From positions 186,001 to 250,000 of the forward strand of contig CAYLQY010000001.1 in assembly GCA_964386325.1 (NCBI GenBank): a DNA stretch of 64,000 nucleotides. The letters are read 5' to 3'. A model generated the notes under the pieces. The model worked only from the letters and a program-made list of their open reading frames with translations, ran no database searches and was not told the origin of the DNA. Below are positions 8,943 to 18,772 of this stretch, piece after piece (within the stretch, counting starts at the first letter, position 1; each line of letters begins with the position of its first letter). The position numbers were made by a program, and so were the translations under genes. This DNA is from Anaerorhabdus sp964386325. GTDB lineage: Bacteria > Bacillota_I > Bacilli_A > Erysipelotrichales > Erysipelotrichaceae.

Positions 8943-9849
8943 AGCTGCTACAATCGTAATTCCAACATACAAACGGCCAGATCGCATAGAACGAGCTGTT
9001 TTAAGTGCACTTAGCCAAACGTATAATAATACTGAAATCATCGTAGTTGATGATAATGGGAAAGACACGGAATATGCTAAGGAAACTAAAGCAGTATTAA
9101 AGAAGTACATAGAGACAGGTAAAATCATATATATTCAAAATGAAGTCAATTCTGGTGGTTCTTTTAGTAGAAATCAGGGATTAGCAATATCGAAAGGTGA
9201 GTATATTACTTTTCTAGACGATGATGATGAAATTGATGAGAGTAAAATAGCAAAGCAAATTGAATGTTTGGAAGCACTGGGAGATGAATATAGTGCTGTG
9301 TATACTAAATACAAAAGAATTTCTCCTAGAGGTGAAGTTTTTAGTTCGTGTGAGCATATAGAAGGTGATGTTTATTATTATGCGTTGTCTAGAAGTATTG
9401 ATTTAGGTTCAGGATCAAATCTGTTGGTAAGAACTGAAATAGCTAAATTAATTCACGGCTATACAACCTCATTTAAGAGAAATCAAGATTTAGAGTTCAT
9501 GGTCAGAATACTAGAAGGAAAGAAACTTGCATTCGTGGATGATTGTTTGCTTATAGTTCATAATGAAGTTCGTGAAAACAAATTCAGTTATCAAAATTTA
9601 GTAGATATCGATACCTTTTATCTTAATTATTTTAAAGATGATATACAAAAGCTACCTACTAAACAAGTAAAGAATATATATAAAAGAGCTGCACTTGAAA
9701 GATTTAGCTACTCAATTAGTACAGGAAAAATATCTGAAGGAGCATTAAATTTACTGAAAAATAAAGTTGGACCTTTATTATTTCTTAGATACTGTATTTT
9801 TTTATTGAAATATCAGGTTACTAAACGAGCTTATTCATTTAAAATTTAA
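8935..9849 (+). CDS. GT2 glycosyltransferase, first of a tandem mosaic pair
   Basis: A 304-residue GT-A-fold enzyme of family GT2 that would add one sugar from a nucleotide donor to a lipid-linked acceptor on the cytoplasmic face. The N-terminus has VIPTYKRPDRI, then VVDDNG, then FLDDDDE, the metal and nucleotide-binding acidic cluster. The first third is identical to the next gene (bases 8947-9305 equal 9875-10233); the rest differs except for a 35-base identical tract at 9481-9515. AGGAG lies 5 nt before ATG 8935. The gene overlaps the acyltransferase gene by 8 nt and precedes its twin by 13 nt. The diverged C-terminal part probably sets acceptor choice, which is inference. Confidence 0.9.
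   Translation: MSKAATIVIPTYKRPDRIERAVLSALSQTYNNTEIIVVDDNGKDTEYAKETKAVLKKYIETGKIIYIQNEVNSGGSFSRNQGLAISKGEYITFLDDDDEIDESKIAKQIECLEALGDEYSAVYTKYKRISPRGEVFSSCEHIEGDVYYYALSRSIDLGSGSNLLVRTEIAKLIHGYTTSFKRNQDLEFMVRILEGKKLAFVDDCLLIVHNEVRENKFSYQNLVDIDTFYLNYFKDDIQKLPTKQVKNIYKRAALERFSYSISTGKISEGALNLLKNKVGPLLFLRYCIFLLKYQVTKRAYSFKI
8947..9305 (+). repeat. 359-bp exact direct repeat, copy A
   Basis: Read by eye, this segment is base-for-base identical to 9875-10233, 928 bp downstream. It covers nearly all of the nucleotide-binding part of the first GT2 gene. Identity ends abruptly on both sides. A second identical tract of 35 bp pairs 9481-9515 with 10409-10443 at the same 928-bp offset. Confidence 0.95.
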
Positions 9850-9862
9850 GAGGTTATTAATA

Positions 9863-10777
9863 ATGGGAAAATATGCTACAATCGTAATTCCAACATACAA
9901 ACGGCCAGATCGCATAGAACGAGCTGTTTTAAGTGCACTTAGCCAAACGTATAATAATACTGAAATCATCGTAGTTGATGATAATGGGAAAGACACGGAA
10001 TATGCTAAGGAAACTAAAGCAGTATTAAAGAAGTACATAGAGACAGGTAAAATCATATATATTCAAAATGAAGTCAATTCTGGTGGTTCTTTTAGTAGAA
10101 ATCAGGGATTAGCAATATCGAAAGGTGAGTATATTACTTTTCTAGACGATGATGATGAAATTGATGAGAGTAAAATAGCAAAGCAAATTGAATGTTTGGA
10201 AGCACTGGGAGATGAATATAGTGCTGTGTATACAGGCTACCATAAAGTGACACAAGATAATAAAACCTATTCATCAACTGAACATATTCAAGGTGATGTT
10301 TATCAATATGCATTAAGTAGATCAATCTATGTTGGCTCTGGTTCAAATCTTTTAGTAAGAACTAAAAATGCGAAAGAAATTGATGGGTATGATATTTCGT
10401 TCAAACGGAATCAAGATTTAGAGTTCATGGTCAGAATACTAGAGAGAAATAAACTTGCATTTGTTGATGAAGATTTATTGACAATACATTATGAAATTAG
10501 AGAAGTTAAAAGAAATTATGAAGATTTTGTGGCGATTGATTCTTTCTATTTATCAAAATTTAGAGGAAAAATCGATTTATTGAATAAAAATGAAGCCAGA
10601 AAAATATATAAAATTATTGCTTTGGAGCGTTTTAGATATTCACTTTCAAATCGAAAGATTGTGGATGCATTTCAAAATATGATAAGAAATAAAGTGAATG
10701 CTATCGATTTTTTTAGATATATTTTTTATTTGATAGATAGAATTTTATTTAAAAAATCATATGGATTTAAATTATAG
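9863..10777 (+). CDS. GT2 glycosyltransferase, second of a tandem mosaic pair
   Basis: Also 304 residues, with the same VIPTYKRP, VVDDNG and FLDDDDE motifs as its upstream twin. Residues 5 to about 123 are identical at the DNA level; after AVYT the two proteins diverge strongly (GYHKVTQDNK against KYKRISPRGE) but stay alignable, with a shared NQDLEFMVRILE block. The start ATG 9863 has only a weak ribosome site (GAGG at 9850-9853, 9 nt upstream). The pattern fits an old duplication whose 5' portions were recently made identical by gene conversion, or a very recent partial duplication into a diverged gene. The two enzymes probably add different linkages or act on successive acceptors. Confidence 0.9.
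   Translation: MGKYATIVIPTYKRPDRIERAVLSALSQTYNNTEIIVVDDNGKDTEYAKETKAVLKKYIETGKIIYIQNEVNSGGSFSRNQGLAISKGEYITFLDDDDEIDESKIAKQIECLEALGDEYSAVYTGYHKVTQDNKTYSSTEHIQGDVYQYALSRSIYVGSGSNLLVRTKNAKEIDGYDISFKRNQDLEFMVRILERNKLAFVDEDLLTIHYEIREVKRNYEDFVAIDSFYLSKFRGKIDLLNKNEARKIYKIIALERFRYSLSNRKIVDAFQNMIRNKVNAIDFFRYIFYLIDRILFKKSYGFKL
9875..10233 (+). repeat. 359-bp exact direct repeat, copy B
   Basis: Second copy of the repeat at 8947-9305, in direct orientation inside the second GT2 gene. Unequal recombination between the copies would delete 928 bp and fuse the two genes into one intact hybrid reading frame, because the offset keeps the same codon phase relative to each start. Confidence 0.95.
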
Positions 10778-10787
10778 GGGGTGAATT

Positions 10788-12461
10788 ATGGTTTTAAGCA
10801 AAAGAAAACAACAACATATATTATTCTTTATAATTTCGCTAGTGATATTATTGATTAATTTTTGGAAATCGACAAAAGGCATAGGAGTTTCTGATGAACA
10901 TTTTTATACTACATTGGGATATCGGTTTTATTTAGGTGATGTAATGTTCTACGATGATTGGCATATTGCGCAAATGATAGGAATATTTATATATCCATTT
11001 GTAACATTATTTCATTCTATATTTAAATCCAATGATGGAATTATTCTATTTATGAGATTAGTTTATAGTTTTTTTGTGCTTTTGGTAGGAATATTTTTTT
11101 ATGCTAGATTTATTAAAAAAGGTTATATCTCACTAGTAGCAAGTGTTGTTTATATGCTTTTTACACCATTTAACATTATGGCGCTTTCCTATAATACAAT
11201 GGGAGTTGGATTTCTTTTGCTTGCTTTATCTATAAAACCTTATTCGTTCAAAAATAAAATGAGAAAAACAAGATATTTTATTTCTGGTATTTTCTTTTCA
11301 CTTTCAGTTTTAAATTCACCATATTTAGCTTTACTTTATTTTTTGTATTTTATAATTACGGTTTTCTTAAAAATTAAAAAAACGAAACCATGGCTTGATT
11401 TTGAGTTAATAAATTTCATCTGTTTTACGTTAGGAATCTCTTTGTCGGCTTGTGTTTTTATAATGTTTACATTACGGAACACTTCGATTGCACAAATTTT
11501 ATCAACAATGCCTTTTTTAATTGATCCATCGCATAGTAATGGCTTGTATACATTCATTATGACCTTAATTGATATTGTCAAACATTATAATATTTTTATA
11601 TTCATTTATTTAGGTACACTTATGTATATTTATATTAAACGGAGAGAAATAATAAATAAGAATTATATTATGTTGATTTGTGTAATCTTTTTTGTTATTT
11701 ATCTGATTTATCATTATTTTGTAAATTATCAGAATATTATTGGTGGGTATTCGCTAATTTTTATACCAGTTACGGCTGTTGGGCTGATAGCATTTCTCTT
11801 GTTGGAAGAAAAAGATTATCAACTATTTATTTATTTTTTAGTGATACCATTTATTTATGCAATTCTTATAGCTCTTTCTTCAAATGTGAGAATTAGAGCT
11901 TTTTGCAATCCTCTAGTAGTTTCAAGCATGATTTCGCTTATCTTTTTTTATCAATTTTACAAAGAGAATTCTTCAAAAACTTTATTTAAAGTTTTTTGCT
12001 TGTTTGTTATAACTTTACTCGGTTATTTATTAATGTTCAAGATAAATTATGTTTATGGTTATATTCCTATAAATGAAATGAATACACTTGTTATGCAAGG
12101 ACCATTGAAGGGATTATATGGTGAAATAGAAGAAGTTGAGGCATATAACAGACGCTTTGAAGACATGCAGCAAATCAATTCCTTATCTACTGATAGTATT
12201 ATGCTTATAACCAATGAATCGTGGATGTATTTAGCTAGTACTAAAAAACCAAATGTAAATTCAACATATCTCTATCTATGGAAATTAGAAGAATATGAAG
12301 ATATTATGGATAAGTATTTAAAGATTCATTCAGATAAAACGAATTATAGTATATACTTAGATTATTCAAATCAATATAAATTAGAACCTGATTCAAATTG
12401 GATGAAACAGTTTAAGAAAGAAATGCCACTCAATATGGGGTATTTGTTTATATCGGAGTAG
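10788..12461 (+). CDS. Polytopic membrane protein, GT-C-like, unknown family
   Basis: A 557-residue protein with about ten to twelve membrane segments and a short soluble tail. An outer loop after the first segment has GIGVSDEHFYT followed by YDDWH. Acidic pairs in this position are a hallmark of GT-C glycosyltransferases and suggest extracellular sugar transfer, but I do not recognise the family. It is a clear paralogue of the minus-strand gene at 36646-38328 (GIGSSDEQFYT, YDEWH, MALSYNTM, QGPLK). The pseudogene at 24991-25460 is the decayed tail of a third copy. A GGGGG-rich ribosome site lies upstream of ATG 10788, and only 3 nt separate its end from the next gene, so it belongs to the operon. 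Confidence 0.75.
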   Translation: MVLSKRKQQHILFFIISLVILLINFWKSTKGIGVSDEHFYTTLGYRFYLGDVMFYDDWHIAQMIGIFIYPFVTLFHSIFKSNDGIILFMRLVYSFFVLLVGIFFYARFIKKGYISLVASVVYMLFTPFNIMALSYNTMGVGFLLLALSIKPYSFKNKMRKTRYFISGIFFSLSVLNSPYLALLYFLYFIITVFLKIKKTKPWLDFELINFICFTLGISLSACVFIMFTLRNTSIAQILSTMPFLIDPSHSNGLYTFIMTLIDIVKHYNIFIFIYLGTLMYIYIKRREIINKNYIMLICVIFFVIYLIYHYFVNYQNIIGGYSLIFIPVTAVGLIAFLLLEEKDYQLFIYFLVIPFIYAILIALSSNVRIRAFCNPLVVSSMISLIFFYQFYKENSSKTLFKVFCLFVITLLGYLLMFKINYVYGYIPINEMNTLVMQGPLKGLYGEIEEVEAYNRRFEDMQQINSLSTDSIMLITNESWMYLASTKKPNVNSTYLYLWKLEEYEDIMDKYLKIHSDKTNYSIYLDYSNQYKLEPDSNWMKQFKKEMPLNMGYLFISE

Positions 12462-12464
12462 ACT

Positions 12465-13718
12465 ATGAAAATTTTGGTTATAAGCCAACCTGTTTGGTCA
12501 AATGAGAATAATAGTGGAAATACCTTAAGTAATATTTTTGGTAATTTTGATGCTGAATTTGCAAATATCTATTTTGCTGCTGGTATCCCAAATAATAATG
12601 TCTGTGAGTTATATTATCAAATATCTGATTATATGATTCTTCAAAAATTGATAAAAAATAAAAAAGTTGGAAAGAGAATTGAGATAACTAAAAATGAAGA
12701 TATAAAAGCTTCTACTAATTTTGAACATCAAGCAAAGCAGTACAAAAATATTGTTACTGATATTTTGCGAGAAGTCGCTTGGAAAAGTGTAGACATAAAG
12801 ACTATTAATTTGGTGCAATTTGTAACTGAATTTAATCCAGATGTCATTTGGGCACCATGTTATGGCAATTTCAGAATGCTTAGGAATGTATTGAAGATTA
12901 AGGAAATTGCAAAATGTCCTGTAGTTTCATTTATTTCTGATGATTTGTATACATATAAAAGAAGTATTAGAAATCCCTTAAAATTAATTAATCAGTATTT
13001 TTTAAGAAAAAGTATTCGTAGATATTTTAATGAATGCGAGTTAGTATACACAATGACTGAAGAACAAAAAAGTGAATATGAAAAGTTATTGGGTAAATCT
13101 ATGAAAATATTAAGAAAAAATCAATCAGAGCCTTTTGTTAAACATAAATGCCACAAACCAATGAGTATAATTTATGCAGGGGGACTTTATGAAGGTAGGG
13201 AAGAATCATTGTGTAATTTTGTGAACAAGTTAAGTAAAATAGATAAAGAAGGCAAAAGATTTTTGTTGAATATATATACTAGTTCAAAGTCGAGGAATGA
13301 AACAATACTCAATAATCGATGCAATTCTTTCTTACATCATTCATTACCTTACCATGAATTAATGACTGTTTACTCTGAGAATGATATCGCATTGCATATA
13401 GAGTCTTTTGATGATATGTATTCACAAAGATGTAGATTATCATTTTCTACTAAAATTCTTGATTGTTTACAAAGTGGTGCAGCAGTTTTGTGCATATGTC
13501 CTGAAGATAATGCAGGATACAATTATTTGAAACGTGAAAAAGGTGCAATATGTATATCTGATATGAATATACTAGAGCAAAGCTTGGGGTATATAGAAAA
13601 TAATTACGATGAAGTTGTTGAAATGGCAAAAAAATGTCTTGAAAAAAATCACAATAAAGAAATAAATACTTTAAATTTGTATAATGATTTAAGTAGAGTA
13701 AGTAATCAAAAAAAATAA
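12465..13718 (+). CDS. GT-B-type glycosyltransferase, divergent
   Basis: A 417-residue soluble protein with the two-domain layout of GT-B (GT4-like) enzymes. The N-terminal half has FNPDVIWAP, and the C-terminal half starts at IIYAGGLYEGREE and includes STKILDCLQSGAAVLCI, the place where GT4 enzymes have their conserved donor-binding region. The usual E-x7-E motif is not obvious, so donor and mechanism are open. The start is 3 nt after the preceding stop. Its position among the repeat-unit assembly genes suggests it adds one sugar of the unit. Lysine- and asparagine-rich composition matches the neighbours. Confidence 0.72.
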   Translation: MKILVISQPVWSNENNSGNTLSNIFGNFDAEFANIYFAAGIPNNNVCELYYQISDYMILQKLIKNKKVGKRIEITKNEDIKASTNFEHQAKQYKNIVTDILREVAWKSVDIKTINLVQFVTEFNPDVIWAPCYGNFRMLRNVLKIKEIAKCPVVSFISDDLYTYKRSIRNPLKLINQYFLRKSIRRYFNECELVYTMTEEQKSEYEKLLGKSMKILRKNQSEPFVKHKCHKPMSIIYAGGLYEGREESLCNFVNKLSKIDKEGKRFLLNIYTSSKSRNETILNNRCNSFLHHSLPYHELMTVYSENDIALHIESFDDMYSQRCRLSFSTKILDCLQSGAAVLCICPEDNAGYNYLKREKGAICISDMNILEQSLGYIENNYDEVVEMAKKCLEKNHNKEINTLNLYNDLSRVSNQKK

Positions 13719-13740
13719 CATATGGATGAAAGAGGTAACT

Positions 13741-14838
13741 ATGAAGAAAATTTTATTTGTAGCAACGGTAGATATTCATATTATTAATCATCATACGCGC
13801 ATTATTCATAAGTTAAAACAGTTAGGGAATCAAATCGATTTAGCGTCACTAGGAAATTATACAAATGATGATATTACAAATAAGTACAATGTTTGTTTTT
13901 CGAAAAACCCATTAAGTTTTAATAATATTAAAGCATATTTTGAGATAAGGAAAATAATGAAAATAAATAACTATGATGTAGTTTCTTGTCATACACCATT
14001 ATCAAGTTTTTTTGCTCGTTTGGCTACACATGGATTAAATATAAAAGTTATTTATACAGCACATGGATTCCATTTTTATAAAGGATGTCCACTTGTAAAT
14101 AAGTTAATTTATAGAACTATGGAAAGTATTGCATCAAAATTTACAGATGTTATTGTAACTATAAATCAAGAGGATTATGATGCGGCAAATGAATTCAAAT
14201 TAAAAAAAGATGGTAAAGTTGTCTTTGTTCCTGGTGTTGGAATAGATAGTAATCAAATATTTGAACAATGGATAGAAAAAGATGTGATAAAGAAAGAACT
14301 TGGTTTTGAACATTCAGACTACCTGATTTTTTCGATTGGAGAACTCAATGATAATAAAAATCACTCATTTGTTATTAATATTTTGAAAGAACAGTTTGCT
14401 CAAATGACTAACTTGCATTATATTGTTTGTGGAGATGGTCCTCTTCGAGAAAAATTGATAGAATTGATCAAAGAGTGTGATTTAGAAAAACAAGTTCACT
14501 TTTTGGGATATCGAACAGATATCTACAGACTTCTTTATGGAATGGATATGTTTGTTTTTCCATCGTTACGGGAAGGACTTCCTGTAGCTATTTTGGAGGC
14601 AATGATTGTTGGTCTGCCAATACTAGCATCAAATGTTAGAGGAAATCGTGATTTGATTACTGATGGAATAAACGGTTTATTATTCGATATTGGTGATTCC
14701 AACCAATTTGCAGAGAAATTTAATCTTATTTTGGGCAGTGATATACTCATAAAAGAGTTTGAAAAACAAAATAGAATAGAATTACAGAAGTATGTAGTAG
14801 AAACTATAGATCCATTAATTCTATCTTTATATCTATAA
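13741..14838 (+). CDS. GT4 glycosyltransferase (EpsD/CapM-like)
   Basis: A 365-residue GT-B enzyme of family GT4. It has TAHGFHFYKG in the N-terminal domain, as in EpsD/CapM-like transferases, then IGELNDNKNH and GDGPLREKL in the donor domain. The retaining-GT signature E-x7-E is intact at Glu278 and Glu286 (REGLPVAILEAM). Such enzymes often add the second sugar of a repeat unit, next to the initiating transferase, which is in fact the following gene. I chose ATG 13741 because AGAGG (13731-13735) lies 5 nt upstream; an in-frame ATG at 13726 would place this site inside the gene. Confidence 0.88.
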   Translation: MKKILFVATVDIHIINHHTRIIHKLKQLGNQIDLASLGNYTNDDITNKYNVCFSKNPLSFNNIKAYFEIRKIMKINNYDVVSCHTPLSSFFARLATHGLNIKVIYTAHGFHFYKGCPLVNKLIYRTMESIASKFTDVIVTINQEDYDAANEFKLKKDGKVVFVPGVGIDSNQIFEQWIEKDVIKKELGFEHSDYLIFSIGELNDNKNHSFVINILKEQFAQMTNLHYIVCGDGPLREKLIELIKECDLEKQVHFLGYRTDIYRLLYGMDMFVFPSLREGLPVAILEAMIVGLPILASNVRGNRDLITDGINGLLFDIGDSNQFAEKFNLILGSDILIKEFEKQNRIELQKYVVETIDPLILSLYL

Positions 14839-14888
14839 GTTATTTTAATTAATCATGAAATGTAGTAAAATATCTAGGGATAATGAGG

Positions 14889-16217
14889 ATGAATAAGAAG
14901 ACAAGAACGCAGAACACTGCAATTTTATTAGTAAATTTACTTTTAGTGAGTATCTATTCACTAATTTTTTACTATAGTTGGTTTCAGCATTATCATGACT
15001 TAGTCTACTTTTACCAAAAAGGTAATTGGTTAATGTTAGGCATGTATTTCATCTTTTGTGCCTTGTTTAACTTTATTTATGGGGGTTTTAAACTAGGTTC
15101 ATCCAAAACAACTGATTTAATTTATTCTCAAGTTATATCTTTATTTTTTACTAATTTATTAGTTTATTTTCAAATGTCACTTGTAAAGAAGCAATTTATT
15201 CCAATCGAAGGCTTTTTATTAATCTTCATTATAGAAATTTTTGTAGCTGTTATTTCGAATTATCTCATAAATAAATTGCTATATCGTATTTTTCCCGCAA
15301 AAAGAACAATATTATTTTATAGTGGGGAAGATGATCAAGTATTTGATAAAATAATGTTTTATCAAAGTAATTCATTTAACATAATTAAGAAGTGTAATAT
15401 ATCCAATTTTGAAATGTTTAGTGAGGATATTCAGTGTAATTTTGATTGTTTGATGATAGTTAATATAGATGCACATTTGAAAGAATCGATTATTAAGTAT
15501 TGTTATAGAAGTATGATAATTTTATATGAAGTACCAAACATTTGTGATATTGTGCAGAATTATGCTTCAAGTGTCCATTTGGTGGATACACCACTCTATC
15601 GGTTAAATAATTTTGGACCTAGTCAATTATCCAAGGTAGTTAAAAGAATGGTTGATATAGTATTTTCCTTAGTTGTATTGATATTGAGCAGTCCATTTTG
15701 GATTATTACTACCATTGCTATAAAATGTGAAGATAGAGGACCAGTTTTGTATAAACAACAAAGATTAACTCAATACGGTAAAACTTTTAATATTATCAAG
15801 TTTAGAAGTATGAGAGTTGATGCTGAGGTCAAAGGGGGCGCTCAATTCGCAAAAGAAAATGATGATCGAATTACAAAGGTAGGTAAAATAATCAGAAGTT
15901 TGCGTATCGATGAAATTCCGCAAATGTTTAATATATTAAAAGGTGATATGTCTGTAGTTGGTCCTAGACCGGAAAGACCAGAAATTGTTGCAGAAATACT
16001 CAAAGAAGTACCAGAATTTGATTTTAGATTAAAAGTTAAAGCTGGATTGACAGGTTATGCTCAAGTTTACGGTAAATATAACACTAAACTTAAAGATAAA
16101 TTATTATTTGACTTAATGTATATAGAGAATTATTCGTTATTATTAGATTTTAAAATCATATTTATGACTATAAAAATTTTATTTGTGAAGGACAGTACTG
16201 AAGGATATAATGATTAA
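14889..16217 (+). CDS. Initiating polyprenyl-phosphate sugar phosphotransferase
   Basis: This enzyme would start the repeat unit by moving a sugar-1-phosphate from a UDP-sugar to undecaprenyl phosphate. The 442-residue protein has four N-terminal membrane segments, a variable middle, and a C-terminal bacterial sugar transferase domain (from about residue 255) with one re-entrant hydrophobic segment, KFRSMR, the catalytic Asp341-Glu342 in IDEIPQ, and SVVGPRPERPE, as in WbaP/CpsE-type enzymes. ATG 14889 is preferred over ATG 14883 because AGGGA at 14876-14880 is 8 nt away from the former and only 2 nt from the latter. It is the only initiating transferase in the window. Confidence 0.9.
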   Translation: MNKKTRTQNTAILLVNLLLVSIYSLIFYYSWFQHYHDLVYFYQKGNWLMLGMYFIFCALFNFIYGGFKLGSSKTTDLIYSQVISLFFTNLLVYFQMSLVKKQFIPIEGFLLIFIIEIFVAVISNYLINKLLYRIFPAKRTILFYSGEDDQVFDKIMFYQSNSFNIIKKCNISNFEMFSEDIQCNFDCLMIVNIDAHLKESIIKYCYRSMIILYEVPNICDIVQNYASSVHLVDTPLYRLNNFGPSQLSKVVKRMVDIVFSLVVLILSSPFWIITTIAIKCEDRGPVLYKQQRLTQYGKTFNIIKFRSMRVDAEVKGGAQFAKENDDRITKVGKIIRSLRIDEIPQMFNILKGDMSVVGPRPERPEIVAEILKEVPEFDFRLKVKAGLTGYAQVYGKYNTKLKDKLLFDLMYIENYSLLLDFKIIFMTIKILFVKDSTEGYND

Positions 16218-16230
16218 ATAGGAGATAGCT

Positions 16231-17388
16231 ATGTATGTTTTTGCTTTATATTTATCAGCTATATTATTTGGAGGTATGGCTGTAGTTAAAGATAATAGTA
16301 CAACCAAGAAAATTAGTTGGTTCGTATTTATTGCGATTATTTTGATTCTAATGTTTAGATTTAGTATTGGATCGGATATCAATACATACATGTATATATT
16401 TGAGCGTGTATCCAATCCAATTCAAGATGCATTTTTGTATCATTCACAGCGTAATGTACTTTTTAATACATGGATGTGGATATGCAAATCATTATTTGGA
16501 AGTTATCAAAACTTTACTTTATTAACAAATATGTTAGTTTTATCACTATGCAGTATTACTATTAAGAAATATAGTAAAAACATTTTATTTTCACTTGCAA
16601 TATTTATTGGAACTGGAATATTGGAGGTTTACTATTCTAGTGGAATTCGACAAATGATAGCAATGGCAATTTTTATGTTTAGTTATTATCAATATCTAAA
16701 AGTTGGAAGAACAAAAGCTTATTTAATTGCTTGTGTTATTGCGTCAATGTTTCATGAAATTGCACTCATTTCTTTATTTTTACCAATTCTATTAAAATAT
16801 ACTTCTCAAATTCGTAAGAACGAATTTAAATCTTTATCATCTATATTGCTTGTTAGTTGCATATGTTTTTTTTGTATGACTTTTGTAATGCCTGCTGTTG
16901 CGAGTGCAATTGGTTATGATTCAGTATTAACTCATGTCTTGATTTATTTCACAGAAACAACATTTAGTATCGCTGGTTTGGGATTAAGAATTGTACTGTT
17001 TGGTATAGTTTTTTCAATTTATAAGATGATTGAAAAAGACAAAATTGATGATTTCACATATTTTCAAATTATAACTTGTTTTATTTCTATGTGTTTATAT
17101 ATTTGTTTTGCAAACTTCTCGTTAATGGCTAGAGTAAGTGATTTTATAGAAATAATTATGATTATCTTGATTCCAAACTTAATTTTCTTATTAAGTTCGA
17201 ATTTAAAGAAAGTAATATCATTAATAGCTGTATTCGGTTTAAATGGATTTTTACTATTTTCAGATTTGAAGTTTAAATTTGATGCTATGAATAAATATGA
17301 TAAAATGAATTTTATAGAGTACCCTTACTTTACGATTTGGGATGATAAAAATATCGAGTATTATACTTCTAAAATTCTAGAACAATAG
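16231..17388 (+). CDS. EpsG-family polysaccharide polymerase-like membrane protein
   Basis: A 385-residue polytopic protein of the EpsG family, the Gram-positive counterpart of Wzy polymerases. Typical family marks are RFSIGSDINTYMYIF near residue 50, SSGIRQMIAMAIFMFS near residue 140, and the AxMFHEIAL motif near residue 175 with its conserved histidine. It would join lipid-linked repeat units on the outer face of the membrane. AGGAG lies just upstream of ATG 16231. It sits between the initiating transferase and the flippase, the expected order for a Wzx/Wzy pathway. It is the only clear polymerase in the window. Confidence 0.82.
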   Translation: MYVFALYLSAILFGGMAVVKDNSTTKKISWFVFIAIILILMFRFSIGSDINTYMYIFERVSNPIQDAFLYHSQRNVLFNTWMWICKSLFGSYQNFTLLTNMLVLSLCSITIKKYSKNILFSLAIFIGTGILEVYYSSGIRQMIAMAIFMFSYYQYLKVGRTKAYLIACVIASMFHEIALISLFLPILLKYTSQIRKNEFKSLSSILLVSCICFFCMTFVMPAVASAIGYDSVLTHVLIYFTETTFSIAGLGLRIVLFGIVFSIYKMIEKDKIDDFTYFQIITCFISMCLYICFANFSLMARVSDFIEIIMIILIPNLIFLLSSNLKKVISLIAVFGLNGFLLFSDLKFKFDAMNKYDKMNFIEYPYFTIWDDKNIEYYTSKILEQ

Positions 17389-17403
17389 CTGAGGATAAGT
17401 TAA

Positions 17404-18705
17404 ATGAGCAAATTTCTAAAAAATACATCGTGGCTATTAGTAAACCAAATATTTCAAATGATACTAAATTTTCTTGTTGGAATATTTACTGTTAGATATT
17501 TGGGACCTACCAACTATGGAACAATTACATATGTTGCTTCTTATATAGCTTTATTTTCATCTTTTTGCACTTTAGGATTAGATAGCGTAGTAATAAATCG
17601 ATTAGTGCATAATGAGGATAAAGATGGAGAAATTATAACTACAGCATTTGTTTTGAGAATTTTTGCTTCATTAATATCAATGGTATGTTTAGTATTCTTG
17701 GTTTTAGTAATTGATAAGGGAAATATAGAAATATTTTGGGTTACAGTGATTGAAGGATTTCAATTATTATTCGCTTCAGCCAATACCATTGCGTATTGGT
17801 ATCAATATAAATTAGAGTCAAAAAAAATGGCGATTGCCGAGATGATTAGCTTCTTCCTTATTTCGGCATTTAAAATAATTTTACTTATCTATAAACAAAA
17901 TGTATATTGGTTCGCTTCAATTAGTACAATCCAATATTTGTTAATTTTATTATTTTATTTACCAATGTTTAAAAAAGATGTTCAAAATAGATTGCTTTTT
18001 AGTACTGATATGGCTAGAGAGCTATTGAAAATGTGTACGCCATATTTAATATCTGCAGTACTAATGTCACTTTACAGTCAAATTGATCACATAATGATTA
18101 AGTTGTTGATGAAGTCTACTGAGCAAGTCGGATATTACTCGGCTGCTACAACTATCTGTAATCTTATTGCTTTTGTTCCATCTGCATTGATTCTTTCAAG
18201 TAGACCTATTTTGATGGAACTAAGAAAGAAAAATGATCCTAATTATATAGAGAGACTAACGCAAACTCTTTCTATTGTTATTTGGATTTCTTTGCTATAT
18301 TCTTTATTTTTAACAGTTTTTTCTAAACAAATAATTGGAATTCTTTATGGTGGTCAATATGCTGCTGCTAATGTTCCATTAATAATTTTAGCGTGGTATA
18401 CAATGTTTGTAAATATGACTAAGATTAAGGATTTGTGGTTGATTTCTGAAAACCTATCCAGATATGTTTCTATTTTTTCGCTGATTGGAGTAATAGCAAA
18501 TATTATTATGAATTTTTTCTTTATTCAAATTTATGGGGTTGCTGGTGCAGCATTTGCTACTCTTATCACGCAAGCAATGGTATCATTGATTCTTCCAGCA
18601 GTTTTCAAGGAAACGCGTCCATATGCTTTATATTCAATAAATGGATTAATATTTAAGGGTACAAATTTTAAAGAATTATTTAAAGCAGTTTTCAAGCATA
18701 AATAA
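17404..18705 (+). CDS. Wzx-type oligosaccharide flippase
   Basis: A 433-residue protein with about twelve to fourteen membrane segments of the polysaccharide biosynthesis (MATE-like, PST/Wzx) family. The N-terminus NTSWLLVNQIFQMILNFLVG and the following VRYLGPTNYGTI are typical. It would flip the undecaprenyl-diphosphate-linked repeat unit to the outer leaflet, where the EpsG-like protein polymerises it. It is the last gene of the first operon; a terminator follows at 18729-18769. A second, different flippase is encoded at 23467-24981. Confidence 0.9.
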   Translation: MSKFLKNTSWLLVNQIFQMILNFLVGIFTVRYLGPTNYGTITYVASYIALFSSFCTLGLDSVVINRLVHNEDKDGEIITTAFVLRIFASLISMVCLVFLVLVIDKGNIEIFWVTVIEGFQLLFASANTIAYWYQYKLESKKMAIAEMISFFLISAFKIILLIYKQNVYWFASISTIQYLLILLFYLPMFKKDVQNRLLFSTDMARELLKMCTPYLISAVLMSLYSQIDHIMIKLLMKSTEQVGYYSAATTICNLIAFVPSALILSSRPILMELRKKNDPNYIERLTQTLSIVIWISLLYSLFLTVFSKQIIGILYGGQYAAANVPLIILAWYTMFVNMTKIKDLWLISENLSRYVSIFSLIGVIANIIMNFFFIQIYGVAGAAFATLITQAMVSLILPAVFKETRPYALYSINGLIFKGTNFKELFKAVFKHK

Positions 18706-18728
18706 TTAAAAGATATGTTTTATTAATT

Positions 18729-18769
18729 GATAATAAATTTATGCTTAATCAAATATTTATTATCTTTTT
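18729..18769 (+). terminator. Rho-independent terminator of the first operon
   Basis: A perfect 10-bp stem, GATAATAAAT (18729-18738) with ATTTATTATC (18755-18764), encloses a 16-nt loop and is followed directly by TTTTT. The stem is AT-rich, so termination may be partial. It lies 23 nt after the flippase stop codon. Confidence 0.62.
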
Positions 18770-18772
18770 GGT

